A stretch of 47,594 nucleotides of DNA from an uncultured Prevotellaceae bacterium (GCA_946184125.1 CAMHEL010000012.1:1-47594); one strand, 5' to 3'. Numbered from the stretch's first letter, positions 33,899-43,053 are shown. A program made the numbers and translations. The notes: a model not told the origin generated them from the letters alone.

Positions 33899-35598
33899 GA
33901 TGTGATGTTTGTGATGACAGTGTTGTAGTAATCTCTTATGGCTTTGCCGTCGGCAGTGGCATCGGTGAACACCTCGAGCAGCACCGGACGCGTATGGTGA
34001 GTGGTGAGCAGGCTTACGACACCCATCTTCATGGATCGCAAGTCCGTTGCCTTCAGGTATCCCACATCGTTCTGTGTGCAGATGCCCTGCGCCGATGTGT
34101 GATGCGCCCCGCTCACGAGTTTGTCGTATGCCGGACTCTGCCCGAGGCCTGGAAGTTGTGCGAAGATGCCCCCTCTCCCGTTGTTGAGCAATATGATTCG
34201 CAGGTTGCCCCTGAGGTTGCTGTTCCACAGTGCATTCTGGTCGTAGAAGAAGCTCAGGTCGCCAATGACGCAAATCACGAGGTCGTCGGTGGCAACCGAG
34301 AAGCCCGCGGCAGTGGACAGCGAGCCTTCTATGCCATTGACCCCCCTGTTGCACCACACGGGATGCCTCGCATAGATGTTGGCCAGCCTGACGGGTGAGC
34401 TGTTGGCATAGTGAACGGCACAGCCGACCTCCATGTCATCGACCTGCTGTTCGAGGTATCTTACGACCGCCATCTGCGAGAACGGCGGCTCATAGCCTTC
34501 GGCGACGGCATACACCTTATTTAATAAGTCATTCCACCGGCGCACATAGCCTGCAGCTGCCGAAGTTTCCGAAGTCGCCTCCACGCTATCGAAGGCATGC
34601 GACAGGCGGGGCACCACATCGGCTGGTTCGGCACTCATCACCCAATTGGCGTGCATGGTGGGGTCGTGCAGTTCCCCATCGCTGCTGACCATCACCACAG
34701 TGGCATCTGAGGCTTTCCTCAGGAAATGCCGCAGGCGCTTGCTGACCAGCGTGTCGCCAAGATAAACGATGAAGTCGGGCAAGAGGGTGTCGTCGTCGGC
34801 CATGGCTGCAAGCACCTCATCGAACGGCACCGGTCCGTCGGCCATCCGGCACAAAGCCTCGCGGAGCACGACGGTCCGCTGCCCAATCCGCCGCCACACA
34901 TCGCCCGGGGCATTCATGCACCCACTGGCAGCGGCACACTGTCCAAGCACCATCATGGGACGGCGGGCCTGGGCAATCATGGACGCCAACCTGCACACCA
35001 CATTCTCGTGTGGTGCCCTGTCGTCCATCCATCGCACCACCCGCTCCTCCTTCAGCTGCGGCACATCGAAGACGAAGAGAGGTTCCGACAGCGGCACGTT
35101 GATTTGAACGGGCGCCGCCTGACCGACAGCGACAAGAAGCGCTTCGTTGACAAGTCGGTTGGCATGCCAATGGTCTTCGTCGGTGTCAATCCTGCCGGGC
35201 ATCATCACCGTTTTCCGCACAAAGGGGCACAGAGCCTCCTGTTGCGGCATGGTCTGCCCGTCGAGCTGACCAATCCACGCCTGAGGCCTGTCGGCAGAAA
35301 TGACGACAAGCGGGACGTGCTGGTGGAAGGCCTCTGCCACGGCTGGTGCGAGGTTGAGCAGCGCCGTCCCCGAGGTGACACACACAGCCACCGCTCTCTG
35401 TGTGGCCTGTGCGATGCCCAGGGCATAGAATCCTGCGCTGCGCTCATCGGTGACGGGGTGACAGCATATATCGGGATGCTCGTTGAGGTTGTGGACGATG
35501 GGCGCATTGCGGCTGCCCGGGCACACCACAGCATGGCACACGCCATGCTCAACAAGCAATGCGGTGAGTATATTGACGTTGGCTTGATGAGCGAACAT
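33895..35598 (-). CDS. menD: SEPHCHC synthase (2-oxoglutarate decarboxylase family)
   Basis: MenD adds the succinic semialdehyde-ThDP unit from 2-oxoglutarate to isochorismate. The 567-residue ThDP enzyme has the N-terminal pyrimidine-binding domain ([76 protein letters not shown]). Its C-terminal ThDP/metal domain contains [18 protein letters not shown] and [15 protein letters not shown] and LNNGRGGIF. It has the standard length. It follows menF by 12 bases. Confidence 0.96.
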   Translation of the reverse strand: MFAHQANVNILTALLVEHGVCHAVVCPGSRNAPIVHNLNEHPDICCHPVTDERSAGFYALGIAQATQRAVAVCVTSGTALLNLAPAVAEAFHQHVPLVVISADRPQAWIGQLDGQTMPQQEALCPFVRKTVMMPGRIDTDEDHWHANRLVNEALLVAVGQAAPVQINVPLSEPLFVFDVPQLKEERVVRWMDDRAPHENVVCRLASMIAQARRPMMVLGQCAAASGCMNAPGDVWRRIGQRTVVLREALCRMADGPVPFDEVLAAMADDDTLLPDFIVYLGDTLVSKRLRHFLRKASDATVVMVSSDGELHDPTMHANWVMSAEPADVVPRLSHAFDSVEATSETSAAAGYVRRWNDLLNKVYAVAEGYEPPFSQMAVVRYLEQQVDDMEVGCAVHYANSSPVRLANIYARHPVWCNRGVNGIEGSLSTAAGFSVATDDLVICVIGDLSFFYDQNALWNSNLRGNLRIILLNNGRGGIFAQLPGLGQSPAYDKLVSGAHHTSAQGICTQNDVGYLKATDLRSMKMGVVSLLTTHHTRPVLLEVFTDATADGKAIRDYYNTVITNITS

Positions 35599-35610
35599 GT
35601 TGCCTTCCTC

Positions 35611-36723
35611 CTACTTGAGCAGCAGCCTCATGGTGTCCATCTTGTCCTCGGTCTCCCTCCACTCGGTATTGAGGTCGCTGTCGGCCAGCAACCCTCCTCC
35701 GGCATAAAGAGAGCATACCTGGCGGCGAATGCGCATGCACCTCAGCGACACAAAGAGATGTGTTTCGGCATCAGGGCAGAGCATTCCCGTGAAGCCACTA
35801 TAGTAGCCTCTGGGCGAATGCTCGTTGCGCACGATGAAGTCGCGTGCGGCATCCTTGGGCAGTCCGCATACCGCCGGTGTGGGATAGAGCGCACTGAGCA
35901 GGTCGCCAATCCTCTGCGTGGTGGGCAGGGTGAAGAAGAAGTCGCTCCTGAGGTGCACCAGTTTCCCGGCTCTCACGGTATACGGTCCTTTCTCCTCGAT
36001 GTCGGATGCCACTTGCTCGAGACACTCGGTGATATAGGTGGAGACAAAGCGCTGCTCCTGTATGTTCTTCCGCCCCCATGTGATGCTTCCCATCTCTTGC
36101 CGGTGTGGCGAAGGCGGTTCGTCGAAGTCCATCTGCTCCTGGGTGAGCGCCATGGTCCCTGCGAGCGACATGGTGCTCCATCGCTGCTGTCCTCCCTCGA
36201 GCAGCATCTCGGGGGTGGACATCAGCCAGGTGCCACAGCGCTTGGCCGACACCAGTGCCACGAAGAGCCGTGGATACTCGTGACACGCCTTGGCATAGAG
36301 CTGGAGTGGCGACAGTCGCTGCGGGTTCTCCTCGACACAGCACCGTGCGAGGACGATTTTCGAGAAGTCGCCCTCCATGATATGGGCATGGAAGTTGGCG
36401 AAATCGATGGCATAGTGCGCGAACGTGCCCTGTCGTGCGGGCTTTCCCTCCATATTATCGTTGAGCATCCGGTGCAAAAGTTCTGCCACTGTGGTGGGCA
36501 GTCCTTCCGGCCGCACCAGGTCGTCGGGCTCGAGGATGTGGTCGGCATCGGGATGGAAGAGCAGCACGGGGTGCTTGGTGTCAACGGCGAAGGGTGCCAT
36601 GACAAAGCCCTCCTTCCCACTGAGTGCCGACACAGAAGGCAGTTCTTCGGGCTCTCCTTTTGTCTGTATCACCAGCCGGCACTGACGGCTGTAGGGCAGT
36701 CGGTATAGAGCAAATGCAGGCAT
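35611..36723 (-). CDS. menF: Isochorismate synthase
   Basis: This enzyme converts chorismate to isochorismate, the first committed step to menaquinone. The 370-residue chorismate-binding protein has KIVLARCCVEE near the middle, LFVALVSAKRCGTWLMSTPE, SLAGTMALT, YPTPAVCGLPKDAA, RGYYSGFTGMLCPDAETHLF and the magnesium-binding ends LYAGGGLLADSDLNTEWRET. The start at 36723 is chosen because the upstream gene stops one base before it (TGATATG). Twelve further in-frame codons would overlap that gene. The N-terminal half is shorter than in E. coli MenF, as is usual for the phylum. A siderophore-type isochorismate synthase is excluded by context. Confidence 0.92.
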   Translation of the reverse strand: MPAFALYRLPYSRQCRLVIQTKGEPEELPSVSALSGKEGFVMAPFAVDTKHPVLLFHPDADHILEPDDLVRPEGLPTTVAELLHRMLNDNMEGKPARQGTFAHYAIDFANFHAHIMEGDFSKIVLARCCVEENPQRLSPLQLYAKACHEYPRLFVALVSAKRCGTWLMSTPEMLLEGGQQRWSTMSLAGTMALTQEQMDFDEPPSPHRQEMGSITWGRKNIQEQRFVSTYITECLEQVASDIEEKGPYTVRAGKLVHLRSDFFFTLPTTQRIGDLLSALYPTPAVCGLPKDAARDFIVRNEHSPRGYYSGFTGMLCPDAETHLFVSLRCMRIRRQVCSLYAGGGLLADSDLNTEWRETEDKMDTMRLLLK

Positions 36724-36724
36724 A

Positions 36725-37147
36725 TCAACTCTTGGTGTTTTTGGGTGAGATGACATAGTTGGTCACGGTGACGGTGGAAATCATCTCCCCTGCGGAATTG
36801 TTGATTTCCACATTCCACACGTGCAGCCTTTTTCCTTTCTGCACGAGGTGTGCGAGAGCAGTGACGGTGTCGCCCTCGAGTACGGCTTTCACATGGCTTC
36901 CACTGACGTTGATGCCGACGCATATTTTCCCCGGGCAGAGGGCTGAGGAGCCCACTCCAGCCAGGTTCTCGGCCAGTGCGAGCGTAGCGCCCCCGCTGAG
37001 GAATCCGAAAGGCTGCCGGTTTCGCTCGTCCACCTTCATAGTGGCCATGCAGAGGTCGTCGTCGGGCGTGGAGATGAAATTCATGCCCAGCGCCGTCGAG
37101 AGGTTGGGCTGACTCTCTATGATTTGTTTGATTTTCTCAACATCCAT
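36725..37147 (-). CDS. menI: Hotdog-fold thioesterase, probable DHNA-CoA hydrolase
   Basis: The 140-residue PaaI-type hotdog protein has the active-site helix region RQPFGFLSGGATLALAENLA, with the usual glycines and the Glu, and strands ending in HVWNVEINNSAGEMISTVTV. As first gene of the menaquinone operon it most likely hydrolyses 1,4-dihydroxy-2-naphthoyl-CoA, the MenI step after MenB. Assignment of the substrate is by context, since hotdog thioesterases look alike. Translational coupling to menF (one-base gap) supports it. A -7-like TAATTTTG lies upstream on the minus strand at 37198-37191. Confidence 0.82.
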   Translation of the reverse strand: MDVEKIKQIIESQPNLSTALGMNFISTPDDDLCMATMKVDERNRQPFGFLSGGATLALAENLAGVGSSALCPGKICVGINVSGSHVKAVLEGDTVTALAHLVQKGKRLHVWNVEINNSAGEMISTVTVTNYVISPKNTKS

Positions 37148-37190
37148 GATGACTGTTTTGAATCCTTGTTGTTGTGTGGTTTTGTTGTGG

Positions 37191-37198
37191 CAAAATTA
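37191..37198 (-). promoter_or_regulatory. Candidate -7 element for the men operon
   Basis: Read on the minus strand, TAATTTTG fits TAnnTTTG and lies 43 bases before the menI-like start. No proper -33 element was found, so it is only a candidate. Confidence 0.4.
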
Positions 37199-37292
37199 CA
37201 AATTCATTTTCAATTATCCGTTCTTATCCGATGAAAAACGGCATGGTGTGATGAAAAAAGCCAAAAAGGTGCTCCACTTCACAAAAAATGAT

Positions 37293-37300
37293 TAAATTTG
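37293..37300 (+). promoter_or_regulatory. -7 element for lysS
   Basis: TAAATTTG followed by CAG matches the consensus and ends 30 bases before the lysS ATG. It overlaps an in-frame ATG-less extension at 37298, so translation must begin further down. The -33 region is weak. Confidence 0.6.
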
Positions 37301-37330
37301 CAGCTGCTAACAGCTAAAACGAAAATCAGC

Positions 37331-39076
37331 ATGATGAATATCTTAGAACTCAGTGAGCAAGAGATAGGCAGGCGGCAGAGCCTGCAAGAGCTTCGGGCAT
37401 TGGGCATCGACCCCTATCCCGCAGCCGAATACCCCACCACAGCCTTCTCGACGGACATCCGCTCCGCCTTCGAAGCCGACGGCGTAGAGCGCGAGGTGAC
37501 CATAGCAGGGCGCATGATGAGCCGACGCGTCATGGGCAAGGCCAGTTTCGCCGAACTGCAGGACTCGAAGGGCCGCATACAGGTGTACGTCACCCGCGAT
37601 GACATCTGCCCCGGCGAAGACAAGACAATGTACAACACTGTGTTCAAGAAACTTCTCGATATCGGCGACTTCATCGGCGTGCGCGGCAAGGTGTTCCGCA
37701 CCCAGACCGGCGAGGTGAGCGTGCATGCCTACGAGCTGACGCTGCTGTCGAAGAGCCTGAAGCCCCTGCCCATCGTGAAATATAAGGACGGCGTGGCCTA
37801 CGACAAATTCGAGGACCCGGAGCTCCGTTACCGCCAGCGTTATGTCGACCTGGTGGTGAACGAGGGAGTGAAGGAGACCTTCGAACAGCGAGCCACCGTC
37901 ATCCGCACCATGCGCCGTGTGCTCGACGAAGCGGGCTACACCGAAGTGGAGACCCCCACGCTGCAGTCGATTGCCGGCGGTGCCAGCGCACGTCCCTTCA
38001 TCACGCATTTCAATGCCCTCGACCAGGACATGTACATGCGCATCGCCACAGAGCTCTACCTCAAGCGTCTCATCGTGGGTGGCTTCGAGGGCGTCTACGA
38101 GATTGGCAAGAATTTCCGCAACGAGGGGATGGACCGCAACCACAACCCCGAGTTCACCTGCATGGAACTATATGTGCAGTACAAGGACTACAACTGGATG
38201 ATGTCGTTCACCGAGCGTCTGCTCGAGACCATCTGCATCGCCGTGAACGGCACCGCAGAGCGCGAGATTGACGGCCACATGGTGAGTTTCAAGGCCCCCT
38301 ACCGCCGTCTTCCCATCCTCGACGCCATCAAGGAGAAGACCGGCTACGACCTGAGCGGCATGAGCGAGGAGGAAATCCGCAAGGTGGCACTCACGTTGGG
38401 CATCGAGGTCGACGAGAGCATGGGGAAGGGAAAACTCATCGACGAGATTTTCGGCGAGACCTGCGAGGGCTCCTTCATCCAGCCCACCTTCATCATCGAC
38501 TATCCCGTGGAGATGTCGCCACTGACGAAGATGCACCGCTCGAAGCCAGGGCTCACGGAGCGTTTCGAACTGATGGTGAACGGCAAGGAGCTTGCCAACG
38601 CCTACTCCGAGCTCAACGACCCCATCGACCAGGAGGAGCGTTTCAAGGAGCAGATGCGTCTTGCCGACAAAGGCGACGACGAGGCGATGATTATCGACCA
38701 GGACTTCCTCCGCGCCCTTCAATATGGCATGCCTCCGACGAGCGGCATCGGTATCGGCATCGACCGCCTGGTGATGCTCATGACAGGTAAGACCTACATC
38801 CAGGAGGTGCTCTTCTTCCCCCAGATGCGCCCTGAGAAGAAGGCCCCGCGCAGCAGCGTGACGGAATGGGCTGCCCTGGGCGTGGATGAGCTATGGGTGC
38901 CTGTACTGAACAAATGCGGCTACTACCTCACCTCCGACATCCGCGAGGTGAACCCCCAGAAGCTCCAGATGGACTTGGTGGGAGTGAACAAGAAATACAA
39001 GCTTGGCTACGAAGTGCCGAAGGTGGACGAGGCAGCCAAGTGGATAGAGGCCTCACGCCAGGCCATGGACAACTGA
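37331..39076 (+). CDS. lysS: Lysyl-tRNA synthetase, class II
   Basis: The 581-residue protein has the OB-fold anticodon-binding domain (about 55-160; VTIAGRMMSRRVMGKASFAE, GDFIGVRGKVFRTQTGEVSV) and the class II core. Core motifs are RQRYVDLVVNEGV (motif 1 region), NFRNEGMDRNHNPEFTCME (motif 2) and GIGIGIDRLVMLMTG (motif 3). It is about 80 residues longer than E. coli LysS because of a C-terminal appendix after the catalytic core (from about 505; ELWVPVLNKCGYYLTSDIRE), usual in Bacteroidales. The start is the first ATG of an ATGATG at 37331, and 37334 is equally possible. Confidence 0.96.
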   Translation: MMNILELSEQEIGRRQSLQELRALGIDPYPAAEYPTTAFSTDIRSAFEADGVEREVTIAGRMMSRRVMGKASFAELQDSKGRIQVYVTRDDICPGEDKTMYNTVFKKLLDIGDFIGVRGKVFRTQTGEVSVHAYELTLLSKSLKPLPIVKYKDGVAYDKFEDPELRYRQRYVDLVVNEGVKETFEQRATVIRTMRRVLDEAGYTEVETPTLQSIAGGASARPFITHFNALDQDMYMRIATELYLKRLIVGGFEGVYEIGKNFRNEGMDRNHNPEFTCMELYVQYKDYNWMMSFTERLLETICIAVNGTAEREIDGHMVSFKAPYRRLPILDAIKEKTGYDLSGMSEEEIRKVALTLGIEVDESMGKGKLIDEIFGETCEGSFIQPTFIIDYPVEMSPLTKMHRSKPGLTERFELMVNGKELANAYSELNDPIDQEERFKEQMRLADKGDDEAMIIDQDFLRALQYGMPPTSGIGIGIDRLVMLMTGKTYIQEVLFFPQMRPEKKAPRSSVTEWAALGVDELWVPVLNKCGYYLTSDIREVNPQKLQMDLVGVNKKYKLGYEVPKVDEAAKWIEASRQAMDN

Positions 39077-39088
39077 GTTGACTGACCT

Positions 39089-40084
39089 ATGGACGACTGC
39101 GGAAGAATAGCCATCATCGGTGGTGGCAGCTGGGCCACCGCCATCGCCAAAATAGTGGTGGGCCATACCCATCACCTGGGATGGTATATGAGGCGCGACG
39201 ACCGCATCGCCGACTTCAAGCGCATGGGGCACAACCCAGCCTATCTCACCAGCGTGCATTTCGATACGTCGGAGCTGTTTTTCTCAAGCGATATCAACAA
39301 GGTGGTCGACAGTTACGACACCTTGGTGTTCGTCACACCGTCACCTTATCTTAAGAATCACCTCAAGAAGCTCAAGACACGCATCCGCGACAAATTCATC
39401 GTCACGGCCATCAAGGGCATCGTTCCCGACGAGAACCTTGTCTGCTCGGAATATTTCCACGAGGTGTATGACGTTCCCTACGAGAACCTGGCATGCATCG
39501 GCGGCCCCTCGCATGCCGAGGAGGTGGCTCTTGAGCGGCTCTCCTACCTCACGGTGGGCTGCGCCGACACTGCGAAGGCCCAGGCCTTCACCCGCGTGCT
39601 GTCGAGCAACTACATCAAGACCAAGACGAGCAGCGACGTGATAGGCATCGAGTACTCCTCGGTGCTCAAGAACGTCTATGCCATCGCCGCAGGCATCTGC
39701 AGCGGCCTCAAATACGGCGACAACTTCCTCGCCGTGCTGCTCTCGAACGCCGTGCAGGAGATGTCGCGTTTCCTGACCACCATCAGCCCCATCGAGCGCA
39801 ACGTCTACGACTCGGTCTACCTGGGCGACCTGCTGGTGACTGGTTACTCCAACTTCTCCCGCAACCGTGTCTTCGGCACCATGATAGGCAAGGGCTACAG
39901 CGTGAAGAGTGCCCAGATAGAGATGGAAATGATAGCGGAGGGCTTCTTCGGCACCAAATGCATGAAGGAAATCAACCGCCGCCTCCATGTCAACATGCCC
40001 ATCCTCGATGCCGTCTACAATATCCTCTACGAGCGCATCAGCCCACAGATAGAAATCAAACTGCTCACCGACAGTTTCAGATAA
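39089..40084 (+). CDS. gpsA: Glycerol-3-phosphate dehydrogenase [NAD(P)+]
   Basis: GpsA reduces dihydroxyacetone phosphate to glycerol 3-phosphate for phospholipid synthesis. The 331-residue protein begins with the dinucleotide loop IAIIGGGSWATAIAKIV and has VTAIKGIVPDENL, IGGPSHAEEVALERLSYLTV, GIEYSSVLKNVYAIAAGICS with the catalytic lysine, and SNFSRNRVFGTMIGKG. These are standard GpsA segments. It starts 12 bases after lysS and is followed by a methionine-sulfoxide reductase 17 bases on, so the three may form one transcript. Confidence 0.95.
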   Translation: MDDCGRIAIIGGGSWATAIAKIVVGHTHHLGWYMRRDDRIADFKRMGHNPAYLTSVHFDTSELFFSSDINKVVDSYDTLVFVTPSPYLKNHLKKLKTRIRDKFIVTAIKGIVPDENLVCSEYFHEVYDVPYENLACIGGPSHAEEVALERLSYLTVGCADTAKAQAFTRVLSSNYIKTKTSSDVIGIEYSSVLKNVYAIAAGICSGLKYGDNFLAVLLSNAVQEMSRFLTTISPIERNVYDSVYLGDLLVTGYSNFSRNRVFGTMIGKGYSVKSAQIEMEMIAEGFFGTKCMKEINRRLHVNMPILDAVYNILYERISPQIEIKLLTDSFR

Positions 40085-40101
40085 GCCAACACCCTCACAT
40101 C

Positions 40102-40608
40102 ATGGACAATCCTATCACCACACCGGCTACCGACGCACCATCCGACCGCCAGAAGACCTACCAGGAACTCATTGCCCAAATACGGGCTCTTGTGGAAGGT
40201 GAGACCGGGCTTGTAGGCATTCTCGCCAACGTCACAGCGGCCCTGCGAACTGCCATGGGCGAGCGCTTCTTCTGGGTGGGTTTCTACACGGTGAGCGGCA
40301 ACGAACTGCTCCTCGGTCCGTTTCAAGGCACCGTGGCATGCTACCGCATCCCCTACGGACGAGGGGTGTGTGGCACCGCATGGGCACGGGGCACGACACT
40401 TATCGTCGACGACGTGGAACTCTTCGAGGGACACATCGCCTGCTCATCGCTCTCACGTTCCGAAATCGTCGTGCCTGTGAACGACACAGAGGGCAAGACC
40501 GTGGCCGTGCTTGACATCGACTCCACCGCCCTCGCCGCCTTCGACGAAACCGACAAGCAGGGGCTTGAGGAAATATGCCGCATCGTAGGTTTAGGCTTTA
40601 GACCTTAG
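40102..40608 (+). CDS. msrC: Free methionine-R-sulfoxide reductase (GAF domain)
   Basis: This small GAF protein (168 residues) reduces free methionine-R-sulfoxide. Its three catalytic-site cysteines are visible: GTVACYRIPYGRGVCGTAWA gives two, and GHIACSSLSRSEIVVPV the third. The start at 40102 (MDNPITTPATDAPS) is chosen because the longer frame reads through the end of gpsA. The last codons and the TAG stop fall inside a TTTAGACCTTAGAC repeat, so the repeat supplies the terminus. The usual family C-terminus is similar in length, so the protein should be functional. Confidence 0.9.
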   Translation: MDNPITTPATDAPSDRQKTYQELIAQIRALVEGETGLVGILANVTAALRTAMGERFFWVGFYTVSGNELLLGPFQGTVACYRIPYGRGVCGTAWARGTTLIVDDVELFEGHIACSSLSRSEIVVPVNDTEGKTVAVLDIDSTALAAFDETDKQGLEEICRIVGLGFRP

Positions 40609-40762
40609 ACTTTAGACGCTAGACTTTAGACGATAGACTTTAGACGATAGACGATAGGCCGTGCCCACAAAGCATATGTCTAAACTCCTAAACTCCCAAA
40701 CTCCTAAACTCCCAAACTCCAAAACTCCCAAACTCCAAAACTCCAAAACTCCTAACATAGTA
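40596..40762. repeat. Composite low-complexity repeat, copy 4
   Basis: TTTAGACCTTAGACTTTAGAC-like units (each short) run from 40596 to 40655. A GCCCACAAAGCATATGTC-type anchor follows at 40663-40688, then CTCCTAAACTCCCAAACTCC-type units to about 40760. The anchor is the reverse complement of 11448-11473. The remaining 80 bases before the antiporter gene show no clear promoter. Confidence 0.85.
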
Positions 40763-40846
40763 GTACATAGAACAAAAAAAAGAAACGTAAAAGGGCATGA
40801 CACATAAGATATTAAGGTGCCAGCCCATAAAAATATTTGCTTAAAA

Positions 40847-41785
40847 ATGCTTCTACACATTCTTCTTATCGTGGTGGGCATCGTTCTGGTCATCAAAGGT
40901 GCTGACTGGATGACCGACGGTGCAGTGTCTATTGCCCGTCGAATGAAAATTCCCGCCATCATCATCGGTCTGACCATCGTTGCCATGGGCACGTCGATGC
41001 CCGAATTCTTCGTCAGCCTCATGTCCGCCCTCAAGGGCACTCCCGACCTTGCCGTAGGCAACGTGGTGGGCAGCAACATCTTCAACACCCTGCTCATCGT
41101 GGGTGTGGCAGCCATGGTCACCCCCATCGTCGTGTCGCGCTCCACCGTTCGGAAAGACATGCCCTGGTCGATGCTCGCCGCCTTAATGCTCACGCTGATG
41201 TGCCTCGACTCACGCATCTCGTTAGTCGATGGCATCATTCTGCTGGCCGCCTTCATCACCTTCGTGCTCTACACCCTCTATGAGGCCAAAAAGGGGAAGA
41301 ACAAAGAGGAGGAGGACAACAATGGCAAGAACTATTCGCCACTCGTGGCGTGCGCCCTTATCGTTGTGGGGCTGGCAAGCCTTGTCATAGGCAGTAACGT
41401 GTTCGTCGACCATGCCACCGCCGTCGCCCAACAACTGGGCGTGTCGGAAGCCGTCATCGGCCTCACCATCGTGGCAGGCGGCACCTCCCTGCCCGAACTC
41501 GCCACCAGCGTGGTGGCGGCACGAAAGGGTCAGAGCGCCATCGCCATCGGCAATGTCATCGGAAGCAACGTCTATAATGTGCTGATGATTATCGGTGTTA
41601 CCGGCATCATCCACCCCATGCAAATCACCGGCATCACCCTCGTCGATTTGCTCACAATGGCTGGCAGCATGGTCATCCTGTGGCTCTTCTCCTTCACGAA
41701 ATTCAAAGTCGAGCGCTGGGAAGGTGCCGTCCTCACGGCTATATTCGCCGCATACATGGGATGGCTGCTGGCACAAGTCATTTAA
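40847..41785 (+). CDS. Calcium/sodium antiporter, CaCA family (YrbG-like)
   Basis: The 312-residue protein has about ten membrane helices and the two inverted alpha-repeats typical of Na+/Ca2+ exchangers: VAMGTSMPEFFVSLMSALKG followed by GNVVGSNIFN, and VAGGTSLPELATSVVAARKG followed by GNVIGSNVYN. Acidic residues in these repeats coordinate the ions. The central cytoplasmic loop is short and charged (KKGKNKEEEDNNGKN), with no regulatory domain. The ATG at 40847 is preferred over a GTG at 40817 because it starts with the first helix. Ion specificity cannot be read from the sequence. Confidence 0.9.
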   Translation: MLLHILLIVVGIVLVIKGADWMTDGAVSIARRMKIPAIIIGLTIVAMGTSMPEFFVSLMSALKGTPDLAVGNVVGSNIFNTLLIVGVAAMVTPIVVSRSTVRKDMPWSMLAALMLTLMCLDSRISLVDGIILLAAFITFVLYTLYEAKKGKNKEEEDNNGKNYSPLVACALIVVGLASLVIGSNVFVDHATAVAQQLGVSEAVIGLTIVAGGTSLPELATSVVAARKGQSAIAIGNVIGSNVYNVLMIIGVTGIIHPMQITGITLVDLLTMAGSMVILWLFSFTKFKVERWEGAVLTAIFAAYMGWLLAQVI

Positions 41786-41835
41786 AATTGAAGATTGAAA
41801 ATTGAAAATTGAAAATCAAGCTTCGCTTGAATGTC
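41784..41835. repeat. ATTGAAA tandem repeat with hairpin
   Basis: Four near-identical units of AATTGAAAATTGAAAATTG-type sequence follow the antiporter stop, then CAAGCTTCGCTTG, which can fold. The rest of the 142-base gap before the convergent TlpA-like gene has no recognised signal. Confidence 0.65.
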
Positions 41836-41927
41836 GGCGGCACCTCAAGGTATCTTGCATGTCAAAATACAGAGGTGCAGCGGGTTTGTTGGCCATCCCC
41901 CACCCCAAGGAACGCTACCGATGATCC

Positions 41928-42980
41928 TCAGTATCCGTAGATTTCCCTGAGTTTTGCGAGGAGTTTGTCGCCCCGCAGGTCATTGGCGACAATGTGGCCA
42001 GTGCCGTCGAGGAGGACATTCGAGGGTATGGCATTGACCCCGTATGCCTCTGAAGCCGCCGATTCCCACCCCTTGAGGTCGGACATCTGTGGCCAATCCA
42101 TGCCGAGCTGCTTGACCGCCGCCTTCCACGCATCGGCCTTGTTGTCGAAGGAGACGCCGACAATCTCATATCCTTTGGCGTGATACTTCACATAACTTTC
42201 CACGACATGGGGCATCTCCTGTCTGCACGGTCCACACCAACTCGCCCAGAAATCGACAAGGACATAATTTCCCTTTCCGCACCAGTCGCTCAAGCGACAT
42301 ACCTGCCCCTCGAGATTGCTCATCGTCAAATCGACGAACATCCTTCCGGGCATTTTCTTTTTCAACCCTTCGGCAATGGGACGTGCCATCTTCATCCGCG
42401 GATGGCTCATGTAGGGTGCCTCATCGTTGAGCCAAGGCTCTATCTGGCTGTAATTCATCTGCATCATCATGTCGGGGAGAAAAGCAGCAGGAACGAGTGT
42501 GGCGGCGTATGGTTTCAGGATGGCGATACGCTTTTCCAGACGTTTGGCAGCCAGCTCACCAAGTTCCTTTCTTGCCTCCTCGTCGGATGCGGCAAAAGAC
42601 CTCAGATGCTGCATACGCTTGGTGAGCGCCTCATCGAGCGAATCGAGCGAGTTGTCCACCTTGCAGGTTGTCATATTAAGTTGCGAGCCTTTCAGGGAAT
42701 GCTCCGCGAGATTGACTTCCACCGGCTCCCCGTCGGCAAAGAAGGGGATGTAAAACCCACGCATCTTCCCCACGCCCACCAGCTCGTCTTTCTCGAAAGG
42801 CAGTGTGACGCTGAAGTGACCGTCTCTCACAGGCACCATAGCTCTTTTGAAACCATACGACACACTGAAGACCAGCACCGAGTCGGTTCCCTCAGCTGCC
42901 GTACCGTCAATCTTCATCTCCACCTGTGCAGACAATGCGGTGGCGATGGCAAGCATATAAAAAGTCAAAAGTTTTCTCAT
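41928..42980 (-). CDS. TlpA-family thiol-disulfide oxidoreductase with DUF4369-like N-terminal domain
   Basis: The 350-residue protein has a signal peptide (KLLTFYMLAIATALSAQ), an N-terminal beta domain (about 20-120) of the DUF4369 type, a helical middle, and a C-terminal thioredoxin domain (about 215-350). The active site is WASWCGPCRQEMP and cis-proline GVNAIPSNVLLD. Such proteins act in the periplasm as thioredoxin-like reductants or disulfide exchangers. The start at 42980 is used because the two methionines before it add a non-hydrophobic leader. It is divergent from the queuosine transporter gene. TATATTTG on the minus strand (43012-43005) lies close upstream. ResA-like function in cytochrome c maturation is possible but not shown. 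Confidence 0.85.
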   Translation of the reverse strand: MRKLLTFYMLAIATALSAQVEMKIDGTAAEGTDSVLVFSVSYGFKRAMVPVRDGHFSVTLPFEKDELVGVGKMRGFYIPFFADGEPVEVNLAEHSLKGSQLNMTTCKVDNSLDSLDEALTKRMQHLRSFAASDEEARKELGELAAKRLEKRIAILKPYAATLVPAAFLPDMMMQMNYSQIEPWLNDEAPYMSHPRMKMARPIAEGLKKKMPGRMFVDLTMSNLEGQVCRLSDWCGKGNYVLVDFWASWCGPCRQEMPHVVESYVKYHAKGYEIVGVSFDNKADAWKAAVKQLGMDWPQMSDLKGWESAASEAYGVNAIPSNVLLDGTGHIVANDLRGDKLLAKLREIYGY

Positions 42981-43004
42981 CGAACGAATAATTGAAATCG
43001 TGCG

Positions 43005-43012
43005 CAAATATA
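43005..43012 (-). promoter_or_regulatory. -7 element for the TlpA-like gene
   Basis: TATATTTG followed by CG on the minus strand matches the consensus, about 25 bases before the start codon. The -33 element is not clear. Confidence 0.5.
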
Positions 43013-43053
43013 ATATTTTTTGTTGAAACCACCATTTTTCATGTTATTTTTTG

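Noticed and set aside
33899..34357. N-terminal extension of MenB
   Set aside because: It runs inside menD, reads as Gln/Arg-rich nonsense, and MenB has its normal length from 33898.
34726..36708. 660-codon plus-strand open frame opposite menD and menF
   Set aside because: It lies fully opposite two clear menaquinone genes, has no recognisable domain, and is explained by few stop codons in GC-rich antisense frames.
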